Source: Gemmatimonadota bacterium (GTDB lineage Bacteria > Gemmatimonadota > Gemmatimonadetes > Gemmatimonadales > Gemmatimonadaceae). Taken from it: a DNA stretch of 64,000 bases. Every line of letters starts with the position of its first letter. Position 1 is the first letter of the stretch. The translations under genes were made by a program, and so were the position numbers. The DNA lies in assembly GCA_021324635.1 (NCBI GenBank), contig JAJPIS010000020.1:1-64000 (forward strand), given 5' to 3'. Below, in pieces: positions 1 through 8,592 of the stretch. Below the pieces are notes generated by a model that ran no database searches, was not told where the DNA came from, and saw only the letters and a list, made by a program, of their open reading frames with translations.

Positions 1-809
1 AATAAAGAGGAGCGACACGGAAAGGAGAGAGGAGGCGACGGCAGCAGCATGCTCGGACGGCCGTGGACCGCCGCCAGGCTGCGCTCCTCGGTCTCCTTTC
101 TCCTTTCCCCTTTCCCCTTTCGGCACTGACGCTCGGCTGACGCCCATTCGACGTATCGGCGTGCCGTTCGCGTTCGACAAGCTGCTGGTCTACCAGAGGA
201 GCGTCGCGTTTACGGTCGCTGCCTGCTGTAGACGGCGGTGAGACAATCCTCGGCGCCGTTGACACCGGTACTACGGTGTGCCCCGCAGGAGATGTTCGAG
301 CGCACGGAGCGACCGCACGCCAATCGAGCGTGAGGTTTGTACGGACTCGAACCTCCGACCCGGGGGTTCACGGTTCGGCGCAACTCGGGGGCGGTCACGC
401 ATGCTGCGCGGTGTTCCCAAAAGGGAATAAACGGGCCTCGACGGTAGCCCTGCCACCATTTTCGCGCGGGGGGCTCCTGTGCCCGATCTTCCCACTGAGC
501 TCAGGCTCCGTGATGGTAATCAGGCGATATTCTCGCAGATGGCGAGCCTCGTCGCCCGTCACATTGCGCGCTTGCGGGCGAATCTGGCCGCTCCAATGAC
601 GCAATCAGGACCGCCCACCCCGCGCATCGGCGCCTTCGCTCCTGAATCCTAGCTCCAGGTCCTGGATGCGGTTCGTCGAGGTGAACGGGTGCTGCTGACC
701 TACCGCGGGAGATGTGGAGTGGGTTGGGGCCGACCGATTCCCCGCGACCACGCGCGCCGTCCGGAAGCACGCCCGAGGAGATCTCGCGGATGGTATCGGG
801 CCTGATCGA
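1..809. other. Region without a convincing gene
   Basis: No reading frame here has a good ribosome binding site, a recognisable domain or believable composition. The left edge (1-120) has purine-rich stretches followed by a pyrimidine-rich run of CTTTC/CCTTT repeats. A tRNA-like 3' fragment lies at about 340-390 on the minus strand and is listed separately. The rest appears to be intergenic or decayed sequence downstream of the DUF1259 gene, whose stop lies at 810. Confidence 0.5.
333..390 (-). other. tRNA-like 3' remnant (decayed)
   Basis: Read on the minus strand, this stretch contains GGTCGGAGGTTCGAGTCC, which matches the variable-loop plus T-arm region of bacterial tRNAs. The rest does not fold: the T stem keeps only about two pairs beside the TTCGAGT loop, there is no matching 5' acceptor strand and no CCA. 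It is most likely a degenerate tRNA fragment, possibly an old attachment site, but no integrase is nearby. Confidence 0.22.
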
Positions 810-1817
810 CTAGCCACTCACGTGTGTCGCACCGGCCTGCGTCCGCTTGATATTCATGCGGTCGAGGGCTGCACGCAGCCCCTTGGCGAGGGCAGCGGCA
901 TCACCGTTCCCCCAGAAGTGCAGGAAGAAGAGACGCGGTTCTTCCGTGAGCATGTGGCTATGGAGGGCAGTGATGCTGATGCCATGACTGGCGAGTGCCT
1001 CGATGACCGGATCGACCTCCGTGCCGATCAGCACGAAATCGCCCGTGGCCACCGCCTTGCCGGCCGTCGTGGGCTGGAAATTGAGCGACGTTCCGAGCCC
1101 CATCGCCGGCGGGATCGGGGTGCCTCCGTCTCGGATGTCCTCGGCGCGGGGTACGCTCACCTGATAGACCACGCCGTTCAGCTTTCCCGCCTGACCGAGC
1201 GCAACGCCGAGCGCGGTCGTGTCCAGCATCGGGCCGGCCAGCGTCCTCGACCCCGGCGGCACCGGGGCCGGCGTTGCCGTCAGCGCCACCGCCGCACGCA
1301 CGACCGACGCGATCTTCATCGGATCTCCGCGCGCGTGCACGTGGAGGTAGAGCACGCGCGGGGATTCGTTGAGCAGGTGATTGTGGAGCGCCGTCGGTTC
1401 GACCCCCCCGTCGCGCAGCTTGCGGAAGACCGGCCCGACTTCGCGCTCGCTGAGCACGAGATCTCCTGTGGCGATCGCTTCGTTGGGGCCGGCTTGTTTC
1501 ATCGCAACCCACCCGCCGAGGGCGAGGGCGGGCTTGACGGGCACTCCGCCAACTGTCACGTGCAGGTCACTCCGCGGAAAATTGAACCGGTGCACATCGC
1601 CTGGCTGCGCCACTCCGGGCCTGCCGGCAGCACTGTCCACGCCGCTCCAGTCGATCGGGGCCACCGACTGGGTCGATGCCTGCGGCACGGGTCGCGAGGC
1701 ATCCGCCGCGGCGGTGCGGCTAGGGGCCTTCGAGCACGCGAGGAGCGCGTTGGCCGTGGCGACCATCACGAGCAGCTTACAACCGGAGCGTGAACGGCGG
1801 AGCGGAGTGTGTCTCAC
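810..1817 (-). CDS. DUF1259 (LppY/LpqO-like) lipoprotein
   Basis: Exported lipoprotein of about 335 residues. I place the start at a GTG (1815-1817) because GGAGGG lies 6 nt upstream. It gives a positively charged n-region, a hydrophobic stretch and an LLAC lipobox near residue 28, so the mature protein should be lipid-anchored outside the cytoplasm. Two similar halves follow. Each has a GD(L/F)VL...EV.PV core and an ALH(N/S)H.L.E.PR motif followed by an FLH/YLHV strand, the tandem arrangement of the DUF1259 (LppY/LpqO) family. The family function is unknown; the conserved histidines could bind a metal. It is transcribed away from the propeller gene starting at 2149, with about 330 nt between the two starts. 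Confidence 0.88.
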   Translation of the reverse strand: MRHTPLRRSRSGCKLLVMVATANALLACSKAPSRTAAADASRPVPQASTQSVAPIDWSGVDSAAGRPGVAQPGDVHRFNFPRSDLHVTVGGVPVKPALALGGWVAMKQAGPNEAIATGDLVLSEREVGPVFRKLRDGGVEPTALHNHLLNESPRVLYLHVHARGDPMKIASVVRAAVALTATPAPVPPGSRTLAGPMLDTTALGVALGQAGKLNGVVYQVSVPRAEDIRDGGTPIPPAMGLGTSLNFQPTTAGKAVATGDFVLIGTEVDPVIEALASHGISITALHSHMLTEEPRLFFLHFWGNGDAAALAKGLRAALDRMNIKRTQAGATHVSG

Positions 1818-2148
1818 GAACCCTCCGAGCGATGAAAGGTCAACCAGCCGCACGGACGACCGCCCCGGCGACCTCGCCGGCCCGCGCACCTGCATGATAC
1901 AATGGCTACACCGCACGTGCTGCGCACCATCGAAGAGTCGCAGCGTGTCGCACCGGACGGATACACCGGGCGGCCCACGGCGGTTCACGTTGACCCGCGG
2001 GCATGATGGGTCACCGCCGTGGGCTGCACGTGTTATCATGGAACTGACGGCCGAGCGTGGTACCTTGGCCGGACTGGTGCCCGGTCGATTGGCGCAGGGC
2101 GAGCCGCTCGCCGCCAGCCTTGCCGATCCTTCCTCCTAGCGGTTGACC
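1818..2148. promoter_or_regulatory. Divergent intergenic region between DUF1259 and propeller genes
   Basis: This 331-nt stretch must carry the promoters of both flanking divergent genes. The only clear element is the GGAGGG ribosome binding site of the minus-strand gene next to 1818. A TACAAT hexamer near 1899 could be a -10 element but has no convincing -35 partner. Nothing else stands out. Confidence 0.35.
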
Positions 2149-3153
2149 ATGCGACATCTCGTGACTGCGGCCATTGGTGCGAGCCTGGCTGTTCTGCACG
2201 CGTCGAGGCCCGTGCTGCGCACCGTGGCCGACGTTCCGATGCCGGGGCCAGCGGTGCGGTTCGATTATCAGAGTCTCGATACGGCCCGCAATCGCCTCTA
2301 CATCGCGCACATGAACGCGGACCACTTGGTCGTCTTCGACGTCGCGAATCGGAAGGTGCTCGCCAATCTCGGTGGGTTCGCCCGCGTGCATGGCGTGCTG
2401 GCCGTGCCGCAGCTCGGTCGGGTGTACGCGTCCGCGACCGGACACCACGAGGTCGCGGTGGTCGATGCGTCCACGCTGACCGTACTCGCCCGCGTCGCGG
2501 GGGTCGACTACCCCGATGGCATCGCCTACGCCCCCGACGTCCGGCGCGTGTTCGTCTCCGACGAGCACGGCAAAGGGGACGGCGTCATCGATGCCACACA
2601 CGACACCTTCATCAGAGAAGTGGCGCTCGGAGGTGAGGCAGGCAACACCGTGTACGATCCGACCGCCCGCCGAATCCTGGTCGCGGTTCACGAGTCCAAC
2701 GAGCTCGTCGCCCTCGATCCCTCGCGGGCCACGATCACGGCCCGGTACCGGCTCCCGGGTATCGAGGAGCCGCACGGGGTGTACATCGATCCCGCCCACC
2801 ACGTTGCCTTCGTGTCCGGGGAGGGCAACGCGACGCTCGCCCTCGTCGATCTGACGCGGATGCGAGTGCTCGCGACGTACCCGGTCGGACGGGACCCCGA
2901 TGTGCTGGCCTTCGATCCGGGTTGGGGTCGCCTGTATGTGTCCGCCGAATCCGGAACGGTATCCGTGTTCACGGAGCAGCTGGCCGCCGGCGCTGTGACG
3001 TTGCACCACGACGGCGACCTCTACATGCCACACGCGCACACCGTCGCCGTCGACCCACGTACGCACCTCGTCTACTTCCCACTCGAGAACGTTGACGGCA
3101 AGCCGATCCTCAGGATCATGGAGACCGACCCGCCGCCGGGCGCTGCGCGGTAG
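2149..3153 (+). CDS. Exported YncE-like beta-propeller protein
   Basis: Secreted or periplasmic protein of about 334 residues made of repeated 40-residue blades, as in YncE/YVTN-type beta-propellers. The N-terminus (MRHLVTAAIGASLAVLHA) is a Sec signal peptide. Blade repeats include NRLYIAH...VVFDV, GRVYASATG.HEVAVVD, RRILVAVHESNELVALD, HVAFVSGEGN..LALVD and GRLYVSAESGTVSVF. Such propellers usually bind proteins or small ligands rather than catalyse; the ligand here is not apparent. The ATG at 2149 fits the signal peptide; a TTG two codons upstream (2143) is an alternative, and neither has a strong ribosome binding site. It lies 140 nt upstream of the DUF5916 gene on the same strand. Confidence 0.82.
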   Translation: MRHLVTAAIGASLAVLHASRPVLRTVADVPMPGPAVRFDYQSLDTARNRLYIAHMNADHLVVFDVANRKVLANLGGFARVHGVLAVPQLGRVYASATGHHEVAVVDASTLTVLARVAGVDYPDGIAYAPDVRRVFVSDEHGKGDGVIDATHDTFIREVALGGEAGNTVYDPTARRILVAVHESNELVALDPSRATITARYRLPGIEEPHGVYIDPAHHVAFVSGEGNATLALVDLTRMRVLATYPVGRDPDVLAFDPGWGRLYVSAESGTVSVFTEQLAAGAVTLHHDGDLYMPHAHTVAVDPRTHLVYFPLENVDGKPILRIMETDPPPGAAR

Positions 3154-3294
3154 ACGCATGCGTCGCGGTCGAACCTGCCGAGCGCCAGACGCCCCGGGAT
3201 TGGCGGGGCTGCACGACGTGAGGGGTCGGCCGGTGCGACGGATCGTGGCGGGCGAGCCGCCCGCATGAGACGCGAGCGGTCGTGCAGGGCGGTC

Positions 3295-5538
3295 ATGCGA
3301 AGCGCGTGGCTCGGTGCACTGCTGGCTGGCGCGGCGGCTGGGGTTGCCGGCGCTCAGGTCACCCCGGCGGGGGACGGAGCGGCGGTCGATTCAGGACGTC
3401 TCGTCGCACTCGAGCCCATGCTGACAGTGCGCCCCGGGGCGCCGAAGACTTTTGACGGTCGGATGGATGACGCGATCTGGGCGATCGCGGATTCCATCAC
3501 CGACTTCCGCCAGCGTGATCCGGTCGAAGGTGCGCCCGCGACCGAGCGGACGGTCGTCAAGGTCCTGTACGATCGGGATGCGCTGATCGTCGGGGTGCGC
3601 GCGTACGATCGTGATCCCGCGCGGATCAGCGCCGCGCAGCTGCGCCGTGACGCGGACCTATCGTCCGACGACAACGTCACGATCCTGATCGACAGCTTCC
3701 ACGATCATCGCAACGCGTTCCTTTTCCGGACGAATCCGAATGGGGCGATGTGGGACGCGCAGAAGGTGGGTTGGCAGGATGTGAGTCCGGATTGGAACGG
3801 CATCTGGGACGTTCGGGCGGCACGGGACCAGCACGGCTGGACCGCCGTATTTCGCATCCCGTTCCAGACCTTGCGGTTCAGGTCTGGAAAGCTGGCCGTG
3901 TTCGGCTTTAACGTGCGCCGCTTCATCCGCCGTCGGAATGAGGAGGACCTGTGGCGCGCTTGGCGGCGGACGCAGGGGTTCGACCAGCTCCTGCCTGAAG
4001 GGCACCTCGTCGGCCTCGAAGGGGTGAGTCGGGGGCGTGATCTCGAGTTCTTCCCGTACGTCCGTGCCGATGCGCGGCAGGGGATCAGCGATTCGCTCGG
4101 GACCCGGTCCGTCGGTCCAGGGATGGACGGCAAAGTGGGGATCGATGGTAAGCTCGCGGTCACCCCGACCCTGACCGCCGATCTCTCGCTCAACACCGAC
4201 TTCGCCCAGGCGGAGATCGATAGCCAGGTCATCAACCTGACCCGTCTCCCCACGTTCTTTCCGGAGAAGCGGGAGTTCTTCCTCGAGTCCAGCGGTATCT
4301 TCGCCTTTGGGGCGGACCAGCAGGCCCAGCTCTTCTACTCGCGCGCCATCGGCCTCACGGATAGCGGCGTCGTCGTGCCGATGTACGGCGGCGCGCGATT
4401 GCACGGACGCGCCGGGCCGTGGACGATCGGATTACTCGATACCCGCACTGGCGGGGCCGCGGAGGCGAACGAGGCGGTGGCGCGCGTCAAGCACGATGTG
4501 TGGGACCGGTCGTATGTGGGGGCGATGATGACCAGCGTGACCGGACCTTCTCTCCACGGCGCGGAGCTGGCCGGGGGCGTGGACGGTGAGTTTCCCCTCC
4601 TGATCGGGAGTCAGAACATCGTGCCGTCCTTTTGGGCTGCCGGCACGCGCGTGCCGCAGACGGTCGGAACACGAGCCGCCTGGCGTGCAGCGGTCGACTT
4701 CCCGAATGACCTCTTCGACAGTTTCATCAGCATCGAGCGGGTCGATTCCGGGTTCACGCCCGCCCTGGGGTTCGTCGACCGCACCGGGATGTGGTACGCT
4801 CGCGGCCACATCGATTTCATGCCGCGGACCACGCTTCTGGGGCTGCGTCAGCTCGACCTTCAGCTCCCCGCGTGGAGGGTGTACGCCAACGAGAACGCGT
4901 TCGTTACCAATGGTAACGCGTGGCAGACTGCGTGGATCGAGTGGCGCCCATTGGGCGGCACGTTCGAGAACGGCGACCGCTTCGAGATCAATATCCAACG
5001 CCGGATGGATGCGCCGACCGACACGTTCACGATCGTTCGCGGCGTCAACATCGCGCCCGGACGCTACTGGTGGTCTCGGACGGAGCTCCAGTACACCACC
5101 TCGTTCGAGCGGCCGATCAGCTTCTTTGGTTTGGTGAGTTTCGGTCACTTCTACGATGGGAAGAGCACGGAGACCGATGTCGACGTCGCCTGGCGCAGTG
5201 GCGGGCACGTCATCGTCGGAGCCGGCGGCTCGCGGACCGAAGCCTGGATCTCGGCCGGACACTTCGTGGCGCTCCAGGCGACGACGCGGTTGCAGTTCGC
5301 GATCACGACCCGCGCTGACCTGCTCGGATTTGTGCAGGCCGATAACGTCCTGCATCGCCTGGACACGAATCTCCGGTTCCACTGGATCCCGGTCATCGGA
5401 GACGATGTCTACCTGGTCTGGAACTCGGGCTACAGTATTGATCCGCTGGCTCGCTACGAGTTCCCCTCAGCGCGAGCGATCAACCGGCCGCTCACGGGCA
5501 CCGTGACCGTCAAGTTTGTTCATCGCGTGGCGCCGTGA
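3295..5538 (+). CDS. DUF5916 outer-membrane protein with CBM9-like domain
   Basis: Protein of about 747 residues with a Sec signal ending AGVAGA|Q. The N-terminal third resembles a carbohydrate-binding family 9 (CBM9-like) beta-sandwich: it contains FDGRMDDAIWA, then strands ending VGVRAYDRDP and an RIPFQTLRF motif. The remainder matches the DUF5916 beta-rich region typical of large outer-membrane proteins, including LNTDFAQAEIDSQVINLTR and PEKREFFLES. An upstream ATG at 3265 is also open, but starting at 3295 gives a more compact signal peptide. The role is unknown; surface glycan binding or outer-membrane transport is suggested by domain content only. A paralogue runs off the right end of the window (61955-64000). 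Confidence 0.85.
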   Translation: MRSAWLGALLAGAAAGVAGAQVTPAGDGAAVDSGRLVALEPMLTVRPGAPKTFDGRMDDAIWAIADSITDFRQRDPVEGAPATERTVVKVLYDRDALIVGVRAYDRDPARISAAQLRRDADLSSDDNVTILIDSFHDHRNAFLFRTNPNGAMWDAQKVGWQDVSPDWNGIWDVRAARDQHGWTAVFRIPFQTLRFRSGKLAVFGFNVRRFIRRRNEEDLWRAWRRTQGFDQLLPEGHLVGLEGVSRGRDLEFFPYVRADARQGISDSLGTRSVGPGMDGKVGIDGKLAVTPTLTADLSLNTDFAQAEIDSQVINLTRLPTFFPEKREFFLESSGIFAFGADQQAQLFYSRAIGLTDSGVVVPMYGGARLHGRAGPWTIGLLDTRTGGAAEANEAVARVKHDVWDRSYVGAMMTSVTGPSLHGAELAGGVDGEFPLLIGSQNIVPSFWAAGTRVPQTVGTRAAWRAAVDFPNDLFDSFISIERVDSGFTPALGFVDRTGMWYARGHIDFMPRTTLLGLRQLDLQLPAWRVYANENAFVTNGNAWQTAWIEWRPLGGTFENGDRFEINIQRRMDAPTDTFTIVRGVNIAPGRYWWSRTELQYTTSFERPISFFGLVSFGHFYDGKSTETDVDVAWRSGGHVIVGAGGSRTEAWISAGHFVALQATTRLQFAITTRADLLGFVQADNVLHRLDTNLRFHWIPVIGDDVYLVWNSGYSIDPLARYEFPSARAINRPLTGTVTVKFVHRVAP

Positions 5539-5545
5539 TGGCGAT

Positions 5546-5606
5546 CGGTCGCGTCGCGCGACCGGGGCGCCAACCGTCCCCGGCCGTATGGCGGCCGGGC
5601 TTTCCT
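5546..5606 (+). terminator. Double-hairpin terminator after the DUF5916 gene
   Basis: Two consecutive perfect hairpins follow the stop codon. The first is 5546-5564, an 8-bp CGGTCGCG stem with a 3-nt loop. The second is 5579-5599, an 8-bp CCCGGCCG stem with a TATGG loop, followed by CTTTCC. There is no long U tract, as is common in GC-rich genomes. Confidence 0.6.
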
Positions 5607-5706
5607 GTCTTACGTTTCCCGCGGGTCATGGAGTAGACTCGGGGGCGTGGCGCGCCACACCGACGGCGGGAGCAGGCGCCGATCACCCGGAGGGGAGGGC
5701 TGTGCG

Positions 5707-6435
5707 ATGACCGGACGACGGAGCACGGATCAGCACTGGCTGGGGGCGACCGCTGCACTCATGGCCGCCTGCACACTTCTGGCCTGCGGCTCGAATCGAC
5801 CACCCGCCCAGAGCGCGAGCACGGGAGGCGGCGCCACCGACACCAGCGCGGGCACCACGGCCCAGACATCGCACGACTCGGCCACGGCCGCGGCCACGGG
5901 CGCGGCGCCGGCGCCGCCGACGACCGCCGACGCCGGCGTGGTGACGGCGGCCACACTCACCGTCGCGGACCTCGACACGTACCAGCGCGGCCGGCAGCGG
6001 GAGATCGCCGTCTACAAGGAGGCGCGTGCCCGGTTGCCGCAGGCGCGCTCGCGAATGGACACGGTGTCGGCGATCGCCGCGCTCATGCCCGACAGCGTGC
6101 AGGGCGTCGCGGCGCACGACATCGGCGTGCCGAAGCAGCACTACACCGGAGTCACGGCTCTGGTGGACGAGCTGCTCTCGAAGCGGAGTGACACCAGTCT
6201 CGCGGGGCGGGCCGCCGCCACGATCGACACCACCGGCCTCCCGCCGGCGGTTCGCGCTCAGGTCCGTGCGGGGCTCGCCCAGACCCAACAGGAGACGAAG
6301 GCCGCGGATTCGGCGGCCCGTGCCGGCCTGTCGCCGGCCGTCGCCGCGGCGTTCGACCAGCGGCGTCCGGCACTCGACTCGCTGCGCCGAGCCTTTGCCG
6401 CGACACTCATGCAATCGCCCACGCAGACACGTTGA
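5707..6435 (+). CDS. Small alanine-rich lipoprotein, function unknown
   Basis: Lipoprotein of about 242 residues. The ATG at 5707 is preceded by a GGAGGGGAGGG ribosome binding site, and the protein starts with a hydrophobic segment ending in LLAC. After the lipobox comes a low-complexity linker of about 50 residues rich in Ala, Thr, Gly and Ser. Then follows a helical region with regular charged and alanine residues (about 75-240), which could be coiled. I recognise no domain. It sits alone between two terminators. Confidence 0.72.
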   Translation: MTGRRSTDQHWLGATAALMAACTLLACGSNRPPAQSASTGGGATDTSAGTTAQTSHDSATAAATGAAPAPPTTADAGVVTAATLTVADLDTYQRGRQREIAVYKEARARLPQARSRMDTVSAIAALMPDSVQGVAAHDIGVPKQHYTGVTALVDELLSKRSDTSLAGRAAATIDTTGLPPAVRAQVRAGLAQTQQETKAADSAARAGLSPAVAAAFDQRRPALDSLRRAFAATLMQSPTQTR

Positions 6436-6449
6436 GCCCGCGCTCAACG
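6430..6449. terminator. Hairpin between convergent genes
   Basis: An 8-bp perfect stem (CGTTGAGC at 6430-6437, GCTCAACG at 6442-6449) with a CCGC loop overlaps the stop codon of the lipoprotein gene and lies between it and the convergent ferritin-like gene ending at 6588. Confidence 0.45.
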
Positions 6450-6587
6450 CGTCCGACGCACATCGTCCGGCTCCGGGTAGCGAAACGGTGCCGAGCCCCA
6501 CGCGCGACACATCCTGCCTCGAGCGCGGACGGATCGGGCCGGCGATGAATGCGTCCGTTCTCCGTGCGGGCGCGACGCCTCTCGCAG

Positions 6588-7430
6588 CTACGGGATCATG
6601 AAGGGCACGAGCGCGGCCTGCACCTCCTTCATCGTCATCGGCTCGTCGAACGCCTCGCTCGCATCGGTCGCGCTGAAGCCCAGCGTCGTGATGTCGGTGC
6701 CGTTCTGGACGGTGTTGTCCTCCCCCACATAGAACGCGCTCGTGAGGGAGACGTCCGTCTGGGCACCCGTGATCCACCCGCGATTGGGAACGGTGTCCTG
6801 GAAGTTGCCACGGAGCCGCCGCACCTCGCACGCGTGCCGGGCCTCGACCGAATGGATCTGGAGCGCCGCGAGCAGCAGGGACTTCGTGCCCGCGAGGCCC
6901 GGCAGCTGACCCTTGTAGAGGCGGACACCGAGGTCCTCGAAGGACTGCGACAGCGCCTTCCACTCGTCGTACACGTAGAACGCCGCGTGGTACGGACCGT
7001 TGTACGTGCCGCCTCCGCCGGAAAAGTCGAAGAACGGCTCCCGAACCGCCTGCGAGCCCAGCGTGGCGAGGAGATACTGCTGGTGCAGGTTCTCGTGCGC
7101 CTGAATCGTCTGGAAAATCGGGAGGTCCTGGGCCGGCACGACGGCGAAGTGGGCGGAGAGGCCGTAATTGTACAGCGTCGTCTCCATGTACTCGTGCATC
7201 AGCGCAAAGTTGAGAATGCTCACGACGTTGGCGGGCAGGCCCCCCTGCGCGAAGACGTCGCGCGCCAATGCCGCCAGCGCCACGGGCACGGATGCCATGG
7301 CCAGACCGGCCGCCGTCACGCGCGCGATGCTCGCGCCCTGCGCGATCTCCGCCTCCCGCTTCGCGAGGCGGGCGCCAATCTCCGGGTCGAGCGTCTCCAG
7401 GACAGGCTTGGAGATGGTGTACTCGTCCAT
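6588..7430 (-). CDS. Exported ferritin-like (Ferritin_2) protein
   Basis: Protein of about 280 residues with a four-helix ferritin-like domain. A hydrophobic segment (about residues 40-62) ending in DVFAQ suggests export or membrane anchoring. The ferritin-like region has the spaced acidic and histidine residues expected on the four helices: NFALMHEYMETTLYNY, IQAHENLHQQYLL, FEDLGVRLYKG and QIHSVEARHACEVR. Family members are often linked to stress or desiccation; a diiron centre is plausible but unproven. The start at 7430 is chosen because GAAGGAG lies just upstream; an in-frame ATG at 7445 overlaps the stop of the preceding gene. It is a divergent paralogue of its upstream partner and almost certainly co-transcribed with it. 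Confidence 0.85.
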   Translation of the reverse strand: MDEYTISKPVLETLDPEIGARLAKREAEIAQGASIARVTAAGLAMASVPVALAALARDVFAQGGLPANVVSILNFALMHEYMETTLYNYGLSAHFAVVPAQDLPIFQTIQAHENLHQQYLLATLGSQAVREPFFDFSGGGGTYNGPYHAAFYVYDEWKALSQSFEDLGVRLYKGQLPGLAGTKSLLLAALQIHSVEARHACEVRRLRGNFQDTVPNRGWITGAQTDVSLTSAFYVGEDNTVQNGTDITTLGFSATDASEAFDEPMTMKEVQAALVPFMIP

Positions 7431-7441
7431 CGATCGCTCCT

Positions 7442-8227
7442 TCATGCCGTGGTCGAGGGGACGTGTGTGAGGGAGATCTTGTTCTGCACGAAGGGCGCGA
7501 CCGCCGTCAGCACGTCGGACGGGAGCAAGGCCCGGTCGAAGCCGGCGGCGTTGATGACGTCGCTCCCCGCGAATGCGCTCGTCGCGGGCGCCAGGAGGTC
7601 CCGCACGGCGGCAGCGTGCCGCCCTTCGACCGAGACGATCTTCCCTGCAAGGGTGAGGTTGGTCGCGCTCTGTAGAAACTGCGCAGCCCCGTTGTACGCT
7701 CCGACCCCCAGGTCCTCGAGTGTCTTCGCGGTCGTGAGCACACTGCTCCGATCCTTGAAGTTCACGCTCGCAAAGGTCAGCGTGGCCTGGCCGATGCCGT
7801 GGCTGCCGAGCGCGGTCTTGAGGACGGTCGCGTGAATACCCTCGTGCACCCCGATCTGCCCCAGGAGATCCTGCTCGTGGGTCGTCATGGTCGGCGGCGG
7901 CGTCGCCTTGACCTGCGTGTAGAACGCGGCCGCGATCTGCTCGAGCAGATAGGCGAAGTTGAGGACGCCGTAGTCGCTGCTGAAGTCGAGCGTGATCGTC
8001 GGCGGCGATGACTGATGCGGTGGCGGGGGATTCGAATCCGGCGGTGGCTTGGGGCTGACCGGCGCCGCGGTCGAGCTCGTCGTGCAGGCAGCGAGCAGCC
8101 CCGGTATGCACGCAGCCGCCGCACCGAGCCCGACCGTGCGAAGAAACTCCCGCCGGTCCCGCGGGACCGGCGTGCGCGGACCGGGGCCGGCCGGCTGAGC
8201 CGAGTCACGTGATGCGTCGGACGACAT
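7442..8227 (-). CDS. Tat-exported ferritin-like lipoprotein
   Basis: Protein of about 261 residues. The start at 8227 has a GGGAGGGGAG ribosome binding site. The N-terminus carries a twin-arginine motif (RREFLRTVGLG) followed by a hydrophobic stretch and an LLAAC lipobox, so it should be exported folded and lipid-anchored. A proline-rich linker (about 65-85) leads to a ferritin-like (Ferritin_2) four-helix domain with NFAYLLEQIAAAFYTQV, GVHEGIHATVLKTAL, LEDLGVGAYNGAA and SVEGRHAAAVRDLL. Tat export fits a protein that loads metal in the cytoplasm. It is the first gene of a two-gene unit; its stop overlaps an alternative start of the downstream paralogue. Confidence 0.87.
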   Translation of the reverse strand: MSSDASRDSAQPAGPGPRTPVPRDRREFLRTVGLGAAAACIPGLLAACTTSSTAAPVSPKPPPDSNPPPPHQSSPPTITLDFSSDYGVLNFAYLLEQIAAAFYTQVKATPPPTMTTHEQDLLGQIGVHEGIHATVLKTALGSHGIGQATLTFASVNFKDRSSVLTTAKTLEDLGVGAYNGAAQFLQSATNLTLAGKIVSVEGRHAAAVRDLLAPATSAFAGSDVINAAGFDRALLPSDVLTAVAPFVQNKISLTHVPSTTA

Positions 8228-8592
8228 GTGCGTAACTCCCCTCCCTTGACGGTGCCGGTGCGTGGTCCCTGCCGCGCCACGTGATCCCACCGCACCGGGT
8301 CTGAATGGAACGCGGACGGCCGCGGCAGTGGCGCGCGCGTGTGGGTGACCGTGCGCGACCGTGCACCGCGGCGGACTCGTCTGGGGCAGGATGCGCGCCA
8401 CTGCCGACGCTTCGTGCCGCGCTCCGGCGGGGTCCTCGAGCGCGCCCGCATGTCACCCCGTCACCTCTGGCAGGAGCCGGGGCGCGCCGGTCGCGACGCC
8501 GGACTATACGAAACGACAGGCGCCCGGACGGGGCGCCTGTCGTTGTCGCGCGGGGTGCCCCCCGCGGGTTCCCCCGCGGGGTAAACCGGCGG
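8228..8592. other. Intergenic region with terminator and GC palindromes
   Basis: About 365 nt between the LVIVD gene (stop at 8593) and the start of the ferritin-like pair. It holds the LVIVD terminator at 8512-8544, a CCCGCGGG inverted repeat at 8561-8580, and presumably the promoter of the ferritin-like pair in its lower half. I see no open frame worth calling. Confidence 0.4.
8512..8544 (-). terminator. Strong hairpin terminator downstream of the LVIVD gene
   Basis: A perfect 14-bp stem (8512-8525 with 8531-8544) encloses a 5-nt loop. On the minus strand the stem is followed by TTTCG, a short U run. It lies about 50 nt past the stop of the LVIVD gene and fits a rho-independent terminator. 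Confidence 0.75.

Noticed and set aside
714-1793. 359-residue plus-strand open frame
   Set aside because: It is rich in Arg and His with no domain pattern, and antisense to the DUF1259 gene.
1381-2139. Plus-strand open frame of 252 residues
   Set aside because: It is the antisense shadow of the DUF1259 lipoprotein gene and of its promoter region.
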